NCBI RefSeq assembly: GCF_000378385.1
Contig: NZ_KB899674.1
Location: forward strand, 1-64,000
Direction: 5' to 3'
DNA: 64,000 nt
Source of the DNA: Paenibacillus daejeonensis DSM 15491
GTDB taxonomy: Bacteria; Bacillota; Bacilli; Paenibacillales; Paenibacillaceae
Shown: positions 17,586-26,162 of the stretch, piece by piece
Position numbering within the stretch: position 1 is the first letter of the stretch
Layout of the letters: the number at the start of each line of letters is the position of its first letter
Made by a program: the position numbers and the translations under genes
The notes under the pieces: generated by a model
What the model saw: the letters and a program-made list of their open reading frames with translations, nothing else
What the model was told of the DNA's origin: nothing
Databases searched by the model: none

Positions 17586-18385
17586 CGACCCGGCTGCAGC
17601 TCGAGACCGATAATTTTCTTCATACCAATCCGGCGCTCTACGAAGCCTTCAATGGCGAGCACGATCAGAGCATGGCGCATTTCATTCACAAGCTGCTGGC
17701 GCATTACCGGCCCGGCTCCCGTGTCCTGGATATCGGCTCGGGTCTGGGACGAGAGGTGGCGTTTCTTCGCGAGGCGGGCTACGATGCTGTCGGTTTGGAC
17801 AATTCTGAGGCGATGCTGACCTGGGCGCGGGACCGTTATCCCGGCGTGCCGTTTCATTATGGAGAGCAGGCAGACTTCTCCCTGGGACAATCGTTTGATG
17901 CCCTATATTGTGTAGGCAGTACCTTTCTCTACAACTTCACCAACGAAGCGATTCAAGCCAGTCTGCATTGTTTCAAAAACCATCTGCGCGAGGGCGGGCT
18001 CTTGTATCTGGATATGCGCAATGCCGCCTTCTTCCTGACCCGTGAAGGCCAGCGTTGGCTGACCGAGGAGCTGGCGGAGCAGCGTATCTTCGAGGGCCGC
18101 CCCGTCTCACTGCGTACACGCTTCAGTCTGAATCTGCCAGCTCAGCTGCTCCTGCGCGATTATTGCTGGAGCGTAGCAGAGGACGTCCCCATTACCGAGC
18201 ATTTGCAGCACCGGCTGTTATTTCCGCAGGAGCTCGCACAGCATTTGCATACCGCTGGCTTCCGGTTGCTCCAGCTGTTTGACCAGCCGGCACCGCATAC
18301 GCACGCGGATGCTGCTGCAGGCGATCTCTCTTTCACCGATGCGCTTACAGGCCGACGCTTGCAAGTCATTGCGCAAGCTGTATAA
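17582..18385 (+). CDS. class I SAM-dependent methyltransferase
   Basis: 267 aa. Motif I VLDIGSGLGREVAFL, motif II VGLDNSEAML and the later LREGGLLYLDMR give the SAM-binding Rossmann fold. The acceptor is unknown. Because it overlaps the DUF364 gene and precedes a metal/peptide-type importer, an N- or O-methylation of the inferred metallophore is the simplest idea. CntL (nicotianamine synthase-like) of the staphylopine pathway also uses SAM but is a different enzyme, and its pattern is not seen here. Confidence 0.85.
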   Translation: MTTRLQLETDNFLHTNPALYEAFNGEHDQSMAHFIHKLLAHYRPGSRVLDIGSGLGREVAFLREAGYDAVGLDNSEAMLTWARDRYPGVPFHYGEQADFSLGQSFDALYCVGSTFLYNFTNEAIQASLHCFKNHLREGGLLYLDMRNAAFFLTREGQRWLTEELAEQRIFEGRPVSLRTRFSLNLPAQLLLRDYCWSVAEDVPITEHLQHRLLFPQELAQHLHTAGFRLLQLFDQPAPHTHADAAAGDLSFTDALTGRRLQVIAQAV

Positions 18386-18415
18386 ATTCTACAAGAACGT
18401 TCACCGGAGGTACCT

Positions 18416-19990
18416 ATGACATTCCATACTCGTTCACTTATTCTTCTGCTGCTTGCCACAATTCTGGTGGCGGGCTGCGGCAACAATGCCCCGGCAGAGC
18501 ACCCGCAAGAGGCAGCATCCGGCAACGTACAGCAGCAAGAGCAAGAACTGATCATCGCCGGGCAAGAGATTGCTGCCAGTCTGGATCCCGTTCAGCCATT
18601 AACCTCCAGCTATCTGAGACTTGCCGGCGCCGCAGAGGCGCTGTTCCAGGTCAATAGCGATGGTCAGATAGAACCTTCATTGGCTGAGGGCGCAGAGGAG
18701 ATTGACGCCAACACCTGGGAAATCAAGCTCCGTCCTGGTGTTCAATTCTGGAGCGGCGCTTCTGTAGACGCTGCGGCTGTCATCGCCTCGCTGGAACGTT
18801 CCAAGGCACAGGATCTACAGGCCCAACCATTCCTCAGCGATCTAACCTTTACAGCGCTGGATGAGTTAACGATCCAGGTCAAGACCGCCGGGGAGCATCT
18901 GCCAGTTCCTCTGAATCTGTCTTACTACCAGACGGTCATCCATAACGCCGAAGCCAGCCATGATACAGTGGAAACAATGGATATGACCGGTATGTACCGG
19001 GTGGTGGAATTTGTACCCAAGCAGCGGTTGGTGCTGGAAATCAACGAGAACTACTGGGGAGATGCGCCGACGATTTCGCGGGTTGTCTACGAGGAGATCA
19101 GCGACGGCCAGACGCGGGCGTTGTCAGCGCTCAGCGGCCGCACGCATGTGGCGCTTAACATTCCGGTGACCAGTCTGCCAGAGTTCACGGGCAGTGACGC
19201 TGTTGATATCGTAGCAGCCCCGGTGGCCAACTCACAGACCATATATTTGAACCTGAATCAGCCTCAACTGCAGGATGTCCGCGTTCGGCAGGCGTTGTCT
19301 TGGGCGATTGACCGTGAGGAGCTCGTGCTGCTGGCTGCCGAAGGCCAGAGTGTGCCAATCTCGACGTGGCTGAGCTCCAATCCGGACTATGCCGAAGCCC
19401 GTGATGCGGTCTATGACAGGGTGAATCAGGAGCGGGCCGGGCAACTGCTGGATGAAGCTGGATGGCTGGCAGGCGATGACGGTTTGCGTGCCAAGGACGG
19501 CAAGGTGTTATCGATACGGCTGATGACCTGGGGCGGCGACAAGGCCTTGGGCGAGGCGCTGCAAAACTACTGGTCCCAAATCGGCATTCAAGCCCAAGTG
19601 CAGCATGGTGACTATAGTCTGATCGAGACGGCACGCGAATCGGGGGACTGGGATGCTTCCATTGAGGCCTGGAATACCTTTGGCGATACGTATACGCTGC
19701 TGGCTGGCCAGTATTCGCCCGAAGGAAGCGCCAATTACGGTAGCTATGAGGATGAGCAGACCGTGGCTTTGCTGGAGGAGATGAGAACGGAAACGGATGC
19801 TGAAGCCAAGCGCGAGTTGGCGCTGCAGGTGAATACCAGAGTAGCCGAGCAAGCGCCGGTCATTGCTTTGTTCCCTCGTCCGCACCTTACCGCAGTCAGC
19901 AGCCAGCTGGAGGGCTTCAAGGAGCACTTCCGACAATTTGAGAATGTAGTGAAAGCAGACCTGTCACTGGGTACGGCCCGGGCCAATTAG
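18416..19990 (+). CDS. Opp/Nik-type ABC substrate-binding lipoprotein
   Basis: 524 aa with lipobox LVAGC (Cys21). The SBP family 5 pattern is clear: LAGAAEALFQVNSDGQIEPS, WEIKLRPGVQFWSGASVDAA, VRQALSWAIDREELV and the C-terminal NYGSYEDEQTVALLEEM. Members bind peptides, nickel or metal-opine complexes. Being in an operon with biosynthetic genes and an exporter, this one may capture the metal-loaded product (as CntA or NikA do). RBS GGAGGT lies ahead of ATG 18416. Confidence 0.88.
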   Translation: MTFHTRSLILLLLATILVAGCGNNAPAEHPQEAASGNVQQQEQELIIAGQEIAASLDPVQPLTSSYLRLAGAAEALFQVNSDGQIEPSLAEGAEEIDANTWEIKLRPGVQFWSGASVDAAAVIASLERSKAQDLQAQPFLSDLTFTALDELTIQVKTAGEHLPVPLNLSYYQTVIHNAEASHDTVETMDMTGMYRVVEFVPKQRLVLEINENYWGDAPTISRVVYEEISDGQTRALSALSGRTHVALNIPVTSLPEFTGSDAVDIVAAPVANSQTIYLNLNQPQLQDVRVRQALSWAIDREELVLLAAEGQSVPISTWLSSNPDYAEARDAVYDRVNQERAGQLLDEAGWLAGDDGLRAKDGKVLSIRLMTWGGDKALGEALQNYWSQIGIQAQVQHGDYSLIETARESGDWDASIEAWNTFGDTYTLLAGQYSPEGSANYGSYEDEQTVALLEEMRTETDAEAKRELALQVNTRVAEQAPVIALFPRPHLTAVSSQLEGFKEHFRQFENVVKADLSLGTARAN

Positions 19991-20002
19991 GCGGAACAGG
20001 AC

Positions 20003-20974
20003 ATGGTCTATGTACTCGTTCGCAAGCTGCTGGCAGCCGTCCTCACGTTGTTCTGCGCAACCTTGATCCTGTTTGTACTGACGCGGCTGTCGCCCGGCGA
20101 CCCTGTGAAGGTGCTGCTGGGCCGCTCAGCCGAGGTGGCCATGAGTGACACGGCCGCCTACCAGCAGAAGGCGGATGAGCTGAGGAGCCAATGGGGGCTA
20201 GACCAGTCGGTGACGGATCAATATCTGCGATGGGTTACCGGTCTGCTGAAGCTGGATCTGGGAAATTCCATGCATACGGGAAGACCGGTCAGCACTGAGA
20301 TTGCCGAGCGGCTGCCGGCGACGGCACTGCTCGCAGTAGCGGCACTGCTGCTGCAGCTAGTGCTCGGACTTGTGTTCGGCGCCCTGTCAGCCATCAGCGC
20401 CGGGAAATGGAGCGATCATGTCATCCGGTGGATCTGTGTAGCCTTGGCCTCGATTCCTGTCTTTGTTATTGGGCTGGTCTTCCTGCTCTGGTTTGCCGTC
20501 CGGTTGGGCGTGTATGAGATCAGCAGCGAAGCCAGTCTCTCCAGACTCTGGCTGCCTGCCGTCACACTTGGACTCATCGGCGCACCTCAAATCATTCGGG
20601 TCGTCCGTGCCAATATGCTGGCTGAACTTGGGCAGCTGTATGTGCAGTCTGCCCTTGCCAGAGGGCTGGCGCTCCGTCTGATTATCCGTCAGGTCATGCG
20701 CAGCACGCTGCTGCCCGTCCTGACGATGGCGTCCCTCTCCCTTGCTGCGCTGATCAGCGGAGCGGTCGTCGTGGAGAGCATTTTCGCCTGGCCTGGGATT
20801 GGCAAGTACGCGCTGGATAGCATTTTATTGAAGGACTATCCCGTCATCCAGGGCTATGCCTTTGTGATGGTAACAGCAGTCATTCTAATCAATCTGCTGA
20901 CCGAAGCGGTCTATTCCATCCTGGATCCCCGCATCCGCAGAAAGGGAGTCGCCACAAGTGAATCGACTGCGTAA
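20003..20974 (+). CDS. ABC transporter permease, DppB/NikB family
   Basis: 323 aa. An N-terminal helix (LLAAVLTLFCATLILFVLTR), the periplasmic-type loop SPGDPVKVLLG and the C-terminal helices with VVVESIFAWPGIGKYALDSI mark the family. It overlaps the next permease by 17 bases. It forms the membrane channel with that partner for the upstream binding protein. Confidence 0.92.
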   Translation: MVYVLVRKLLAAVLTLFCATLILFVLTRLSPGDPVKVLLGRSAEVAMSDTAAYQQKADELRSQWGLDQSVTDQYLRWVTGLLKLDLGNSMHTGRPVSTEIAERLPATALLAVAALLLQLVLGLVFGALSAISAGKWSDHVIRWICVALASIPVFVIGLVFLLWFAVRLGVYEISSEASLSRLWLPAVTLGLIGAPQIIRVVRANMLAELGQLYVQSALARGLALRLIIRQVMRSTLLPVLTMASLSLAALISGAVVVESIFAWPGIGKYALDSILLKDYPVIQGYAFVMVTAVILINLLTEAVYSILDPRIRRKGVATSESTA

Positions 20975-21794
20975 CGGACGCTATCCGCTAAGTCTGACTG
21001 CAGGCCTCGTCATCCTCGGCTTGATTGCCTTGCTGGTTGCCGGGGCCCCGCTGCTGGCGCCGCACGATCCCTTGGAGCAAAAGGCTGCGGAACGTCTGGA
21101 GAAACCTAGCGCTTCTCACCTACTGGGTACGGACCGTTTCGGCAGAGATGTACTCTCACGGACACTGCATGGGGGGAGTATGACGCTGGGGGCCTCTGTG
21201 CTGGCACTGGCCAGCGCGCTCGCCATCGGTTTGCTGGCCGGCCTGGTGGCGGGGATGTTCCACCGGACCTGGGTGGACGTGGTGCTGATGCGAATCATCG
21301 ATACGCTGATGGCTTTCCCTTTTATGGTGCTTGCCATTGTCATTGCTGCGCTGTTCGGCACCGGCTTCATCCATCTGCTGATTGCTATCGTCTCGGTGTG
21401 GTGGGTGGCTTTTGCCCGCCTGACACGCAGCGTGGTGCTGCAGCTCAAGTCGGAGACGTCGATTGCGGCAGCTCAGGTGCTGGGTGCGGGAACGACCGTG
21501 ATTCTTATGCGGGAGCTGCTGCCGAGGGCAATGAGTCCGGTGCTGATCCTAGCAACGTTTGAGCTGGGCAGCCTGATTCTTACGCTGTCAGCGCTGTCGT
21601 TCCTGGGATTGGGCGCGCAGCCGCCTTCACCTGAATGGGGCAGTATGCTGGCGGATGGCAGAGATCATTTTCTGCAAGCGCCGCATATTTTGCTGGGGCC
21701 TACGCTCTTTATTGTCATGACAGTGCTTGCGTTCAATCTCATCGGCGAAGGCCTGCGAGACCGGCTCGATCCGTATGAGCGGGCAAAACTCTAA
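20958..21794 (+). CDS. ABC transporter permease, DppC/NikC family
   Basis: 278 aa, GTG start inside the end of the previous permease. Family marks are LLGTDRFGRDVLSRTLHG, ALSFLGLGAQPPSPEWGSML and GEGLRDRLDP at the C-terminus. It is the second half of the importer channel. The ATPase gene follows after a 306-base gap filled with a palindromic repeat array. Confidence 0.92.
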   Translation: MNRLRNGRYPLSLTAGLVILGLIALLVAGAPLLAPHDPLEQKAAERLEKPSASHLLGTDRFGRDVLSRTLHGGSMTLGASVLALASALAIGLLAGLVAGMFHRTWVDVVLMRIIDTLMAFPFMVLAIVIAALFGTGFIHLLIAIVSVWWVAFARLTRSVVLQLKSETSIAAAQVLGAGTTVILMRELLPRAMSPVLILATFELGSLILTLSALSFLGLGAQPPSPEWGSMLADGRDHFLQAPHILLGPTLFIVMTVLAFNLIGEGLRDRLDPYERAKL

Positions 21795-21817
21795 TGAAAC
21801 GTAATTGGCGAGGCACG

Positions 21818-22002
21818 CTACCGAAACTACATATTCTTATTTCGATCAGAAGCCACCTTTCTATCATCTAAGGAAACGACGTATCGCTATTCCTCATCAT
21901 ATCCACCCCTATTGAGGTCTGAGGGACTAAAAGCGATACCACGTTTCTTTAGAATCCAATAAAAGCCGATTTTAACGAAATAGCGTTACCTGGTTTCCTT
22001 AG
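21818..22002. repeat. palindromic quartet of 24-bp units (type 2)
   Basis: Units with core AAACGACGTATCGCTATT start at 21818 (degenerate) and 21868, and their reverse complements (core AGCGATACCACGTTTC) at 21929 and 21979. Spacings are 50, 61 and 50 bases. The array fills the gap between the permease and the ATPase of one transporter operon. Nothing else is seen in this gap except the RBS of the next gene. Confidence 0.75.
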
Positions 22003-22100
22003 CCGCCTCTTGCATATGCCAGCGATCGCAAAAATACATTGATGCCCGTAAGCTCCTTTTTAAGGGCAGCCGGATGAATTCTACATAAGGGGGGCGGGAG

Positions 22101-23693
22101 ATGACGAGCAGGGAGAAGGAAGTCGTACTGCGCGTGGATGGACTGCAGGTGGCTTATCGGCAGAATGGCATAAGCAAGGTTGTTCTGAACGATCTCGACC
22201 TGGAGCTAAGAAGCGGCGAAATCGTCGCGCTATTGGGGGAGAGTGGCTCCGGCAAATCAACGATTGCCAAAGCGATAACGGGACTGCTGCCGCCCTCGGC
22301 ACAAATACAGGAAGGGACGCTGCAGTTGGCGTCAGAACCTCCAATTCATCTGAACCGCAAGGATACGGATTGGGAGCGCATCCGCGGACGCCGACTGGGC
22401 ATGCTGTTTCAGGATGCCCGGCTGGCCTTGAACCCTGTGCTGAAAATCAAGGAGCACTTCCGGGAAAGTCTGCTCTTCCATCGGCTGGCTGCACCGCAAG
22501 ATGTCCTGCCGATAGCGTCCGCACTGCTCAGCAAACTGAACTTCGCTGACCCGGGCCGGGTACTGGAGAGCTATCCCTTCCAGCTCAGCGGGGGAATGTG
22601 TCAGCGGGTCTGTCTTGCCTTGAGTCTGAGCCTCCAGCCGGCAGTGCTGATCGCAGACGAGCCGACCTCGGCACTGGATACCGTCAGTCAACGCGAGGTG
22701 CTGGAGCTGCTGCTGCGGCTGCAAGCGGAGCAGGGGCAGACGGTGCTCTTAATTACGCATGACCTCGCAGTAGCGAAGGCGGTGAGCAACCGGGTGCTTG
22801 TGCTGCGTGAAGGGAGGATGGAGGAGCAGGGCCTTACCAGCGATGTGTTGCTCCGCCCGAAGTCTGCTTATACCCGGCAACTGCTAGATGCACGCTCGCA
22901 CCGACTCAAGCCTTTGGTTCTGAAGCCGGGGCGTGCAATTGTACTGGAAGCTTCGCAGCTGCACAAGCACTATGGGCGTGCTTCTGTTCTCCAAGGCGTC
23001 GATTTGAGCGTAGCTGAGGGCGAGATTGTCGGTATTCTCGGCGAGAGCGGGTGTGGCAAATCGACGCTGGCACGCTGTCTGACCGGATTGGAACGGCCGG
23101 ACGGGGGGAGCATACGGTATCACGGCAAGGAGACAATAGGCTTGCGCGGCAGACAAAAGCGCGAGTTGTGCAAGCAAGTTCAGATGGTTTTTCAGGACGC
23201 GAGAGCCAGTCTGAATCCCGGCCGTACTGCGCTTCAACTCGTTCAGGAGCCGCTTCGCTATCTCAAGCTCGGCGGACGCAAGGAGCGGGAAGCGATGGCG
23301 GCTTACTATCTTCATGAAGCAGGCATTACAGACGAGGCGCAGCATCGCCGTCCGCCCCAGCTCAGTACAGGCCAGTGCCAGCGAATCGCGATTGCCAGGG
23401 CGCTCGTCGTTCAACCGGACATCCTGATCTGCGACGAAGCGGTGTCTGCGCTCGATATGAGCGTGCAGGCCCAGATCCTGAAGCTGCTGCAGCGTCTCAA
23501 CCGCAGGTTCGGCTTCTCGATCATTATGATTTCTCATGATATCCGGGTGCTGCAATCTTTTTGCCATGTTATTGCCGTCATGCATCAAGGTCATTTCTGT
23601 GAACTCAAACCAGGCGCATCGCTGCATACGAGCGAGGAGGCGTACACGCAGACTCTGCTTCGGTGTGCCGGAGATATGGAAGCCGGGCTATAG
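22101..23693 (+). CDS. fused Opp/Dpp-type ABC ATPase (two nucleotide-binding domains)
   Basis: 530 aa with two complete ATPases in tandem. Domain 1: Walker A GESGSGKST, signature LSGGMCQRVCLALSL, Walker B LIADEPTSALD. Domain 2 (from about 280): GESGCGKST, signature LSTGQCQRIAIARAL, LICDEAVSALD. The second signature has Thr in place of the first Gly of LSGGQ. It replaces separate DppD and DppF and should power the permeases upstream. RBS GGGGGGCGGGAG. Confidence 0.92.
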   Translation: MTSREKEVVLRVDGLQVAYRQNGISKVVLNDLDLELRSGEIVALLGESGSGKSTIAKAITGLLPPSAQIQEGTLQLASEPPIHLNRKDTDWERIRGRRLGMLFQDARLALNPVLKIKEHFRESLLFHRLAAPQDVLPIASALLSKLNFADPGRVLESYPFQLSGGMCQRVCLALSLSLQPAVLIADEPTSALDTVSQREVLELLLRLQAEQGQTVLLITHDLAVAKAVSNRVLVLREGRMEEQGLTSDVLLRPKSAYTRQLLDARSHRLKPLVLKPGRAIVLEASQLHKHYGRASVLQGVDLSVAEGEIVGILGESGCGKSTLARCLTGLERPDGGSIRYHGKETIGLRGRQKRELCKQVQMVFQDARASLNPGRTALQLVQEPLRYLKLGGRKEREAMAAYYLHEAGITDEAQHRRPPQLSTGQCQRIAIARALVVQPDILICDEAVSALDMSVQAQILKLLQRLNRRFGFSIIMISHDIRVLQSFCHVIAVMHQGHFCELKPGASLHTSEEAYTQTLLRCAGDMEAGL

Positions 23694-23729
23694 AGGATGA
23701 TCGGATCACCTTCGAGGAGGGACCACTGA

Positions 23730-24869
23730 ATGAAAGCGAGTATATTGGAGACAATCGGCCATACACCACTGCTTACGATACCCAACACCAATCATGCCAA
23801 TGAAGCACAAATTCTCATGAAATACGAGCGGTACAATCCGGGCGGCAGCATCAAGGACCGGGCGGCCTTGCACATCATCAAGGAGGCAGAGCGGCGGGGA
23901 TTGCTAAAACCGGGCGGCACGATTATTGAATCGTCCAGCGGCAACTTCGGCATCTCGCTAGCGATGATTGGAGCTGCCAAGGGATATCGCGTCATCATCC
24001 TCATCGATCCCAAGACGACTAGCGCCAATCGGGCACTCATCGAGAGCTTCGGCGCCGAGGCAATCGTCGTTACCGAACAAGACGATTGCGGCAGCTATCA
24101 CAAGACCCGGATCGCGCTGGCTAACCGGCTGGCTGACGAAATTGAAGGCGCCTATCGTCCCGACCAATGCTTCAATCTGTTGAATAGCGAAGCCCACTAT
24201 GCGAGCACGGCGCGCGAAATTCTGGATGACAGTGGCGGCGAGTTGTCCGTATTCATCACTGCCGTCAGCACCGGCGGCCAACTCGGCGGCATCTCCAAAT
24301 ATCTCAAAACCTTCGCTCCCCATGTGCAGGTAATCGGTGTCGATGCCGTGGGCTCTGCGATCTTCGGCGGGCGCTCGGACGCGTACCGGATCCCGGGGAT
24401 TGGACTGGGCTGGACGCCTGTGAATCTGGAGATGAGCCGGATTGATGAAGCTTACAAAATTACCGACGAACAGGCTTTTGTGACCGCACGTGCCTTTGCC
24501 CGTCGGGAAGGCATTCTGATGGGGCCCTCCAGCGGCGCCTGTGCTCTGGTTGCTCTCAAGAAGGCACAGATGCTGCCACCGGGCGAACGGGTGGTCTGCA
24601 TGATCGCCGACGGCGGTGACCGTTATATCCCTACCTTGTTCAATACGGAATGGATAACTGCCCAGGGCTTCGACACAACAGCGGATATGACGGTAGTCCG
24701 CCAGATGGCGGCCGAACTAACACCGTGGAGCGTCTGTCCAGCCGCGGATGCCAACTATCGCGCAGACCTCGTCGCGAGTCTGGAGGTGCCGCAGTCGACG
24801 CTGGATATGAACACAGAGCTGCTGCACGGCCGCGAGGTCGGAGTAGCGGCGTCCCGGTACATCGACTAG
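23730..24869 (+). CDS. SbnA-like PLP-dependent enzyme (cysteine synthase superfamily)
   Basis: 379 aa. PLP lysine Lys42 in NPGGSIKDRA, substrate loop SSSGNFGIS, phosphate-binding VSTGGQLGGI and the C-terminal GPSSGACAL. The sequence is closer in style to SbnA than to CysK: it has a C-terminal extension past the PLP fold and lacks the CysE-binding features. SbnA joins O-phosphoserine and glutamate to form a diaminopropionate precursor (ACEGA) for staphyloferrin B. No SbnB-like dehydrogenase is nearby, so the condensed amino acid may itself be the chelator unit. RBS GGAGGGACC. Confidence 0.82.
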   Translation: MKASILETIGHTPLLTIPNTNHANEAQILMKYERYNPGGSIKDRAALHIIKEAERRGLLKPGGTIIESSSGNFGISLAMIGAAKGYRVIILIDPKTTSANRALIESFGAEAIVVTEQDDCGSYHKTRIALANRLADEIEGAYRPDQCFNLLNSEAHYASTAREILDDSGGELSVFITAVSTGGQLGGISKYLKTFAPHVQVIGVDAVGSAIFGGRSDAYRIPGIGLGWTPVNLEMSRIDEAYKITDEQAFVTARAFARREGILMGPSSGACALVALKKAQMLPPGERVVCMIADGGDRYIPTLFNTEWITAQGFDTTADMTVVRQMAAELTPWSVCPAADANYRADLVASLEVPQSTLDMNTELLHGREVGVAASRYID

Positions 24870-24897
24870 ATCTTTAGAAGACGGAGGGTAACGACTG

Positions 24898-26088
24898 TTG
24901 CGTAACCGGACCCAGCTGGCCACATCGTGGCCATTCGTTCGCCTGTATATGCTGGCTTTTTTATTTTTCAGCGCTAATTCCATTCTGAATGTCATTCTGC
25001 CCCTCCGCAGTGAGAGTATGGGCGCCAGCAACACGATGATCGGCCTGATTATGGGAACCTACATGCTGACCTGTATGGTATTCCGGCCATGGGCCGGTCA
25101 TATCGTCCGCAAGTACGGGGCCGTCCGTGTCCTGCGCTTGCTCCTGATCGCCAACGGGGCAGCTATTCTGCTGTACACCGTTTCTGGTCTGGAAGGCTTT
25201 TTTGCGGCTCGTCTGATCCAGGGTATCGCCACTGCCTTTTTCTCCATGGCACTGCAGATGGGCATTATCGATGCGCTGCCAGAGGAGGAGCGCTCGCAGG
25301 GCGTCTCCTTGTATTCACTCTCGACGTACATGCCGGCCATTCTGGGACCGCTGGCTGCGCTGGGTATCTGGGAATGGGGTGGCATGAATGGCTTTGCGGC
25401 TACCATGATGGTGATTGCCGTGGCGACAGGCCTGTTCGGTTTCCGGACCTCCATCCAGCCAGCACGATTGTCCCAGACAGAGGAAGAAGCAGTGTCCAAG
25501 GCAGGGCCGCTGCGCCAGCTGATCCGCCAGCCGGCCTTTGTTACCAGCAGTCTGCTGATGCTGATGGCCTCGATGGTGTTCGGCGCCGTCGCGGTCTTCA
25601 TACCGCTGTATGCGGGTCAGATCGCCTGGGGCAATGCGGGCGTATACTTGATGATTCAGGCCGGTGTCATTGTGCTCTCCCGATTTGCGCTCCGCAGGCG
25701 GGTTCCCTCTGACGGGCGCTGGCATCCGGGATTCATCCAGGGCATTCTTCTGCTAGCTGGCGTTGCGGCGCTCATGCTGGCTCTGGCACCCTCAGCAGGT
25801 CCATGGCTGCTGTATACGGCCGCCGTGCTGATGGGGATCGCCCAGGCCTTGTTGTATCCCACCTTGACTACATATCTGACGTTTGTGCTGCCCGCCGCTT
25901 CCCGCAATGTCCTGATTGGCCTGTTCATCGCTTCCGCCGACCTCGGCATCTCGCTTGGCGGGATGGCGCTCGGCCCCGTGGCCGACGCCCTGTCGTATTC
26001 GGCAGTGTATGCGGTGTGCTGCGGCCTGATGGTCGCGGCTTCGGTAACGGCTTGGATCAGCGGCCGGGCTTTGACAGTCCGTGCATGA
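24898..26088 (+). CDS. MFS transporter, putative metallophore exporter
   Basis: 396 aa, about twelve membrane helices, with the loop RPWAGHIVRKYGAVRVLR between helices 2 and 3 typical of major facilitator proteins. The TTG start at 24898 is supported by GGAGGG eight bases before it. Last gene of the unit; its position after the inferred biosynthetic genes matches CntE of staphylopine loci, which exports the chelator. Drug or sugar efflux cannot be excluded from sequence. Confidence 0.82.
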   Translation: MRNRTQLATSWPFVRLYMLAFLFFSANSILNVILPLRSESMGASNTMIGLIMGTYMLTCMVFRPWAGHIVRKYGAVRVLRLLLIANGAAILLYTVSGLEGFFAARLIQGIATAFFSMALQMGIIDALPEEERSQGVSLYSLSTYMPAILGPLAALGIWEWGGMNGFAATMMVIAVATGLFGFRTSIQPARLSQTEEEAVSKAGPLRQLIRQPAFVTSSLLMLMASMVFGAVAVFIPLYAGQIAWGNAGVYLMIQAGVIVLSRFALRRRVPSDGRWHPGFIQGILLLAGVAALMLALAPSAGPWLLYTAAVLMGIAQALLYPTLTTYLTFVLPAASRNVLIGLFIASADLGISLGGMALGPVADALSYSAVYAVCCGLMVAASVTAWISGRALTVRA

Positions 26089-26107
26089 GCTACCTCTTTG
26101 CACCTTA

Positions 26108-26150
26108 GCTCTCCACTGGTAAACTGAAACTGTGAAACGAAGTGGAGAGC
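26108..26150. promoter_or_regulatory. inverted repeat directly before the deacetylase RBS
   Basis: GCTCTCCACT (26108-26117) and AGTGGAGAGC (26141-26150) form a perfect 10-bp inverted repeat with a 23-base loop. The right arm touches the RBS AGGAGGG. A hairpin here could mask the RBS, or the sites could be an operator. No T tract follows, so it is not a normal terminator. Confidence 0.55.
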
Positions 26151-26162
26151 AGGAGGGATAGG

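Noticed and set aside
18416-23693. Assignment of the importer as the nickel transporter NikABCDE
   Set aside because: The family is shared by peptide, nickel and metallophore importers. The co-encoded synthesis and export genes favour a metallophore and no nickel enzyme gene is near.
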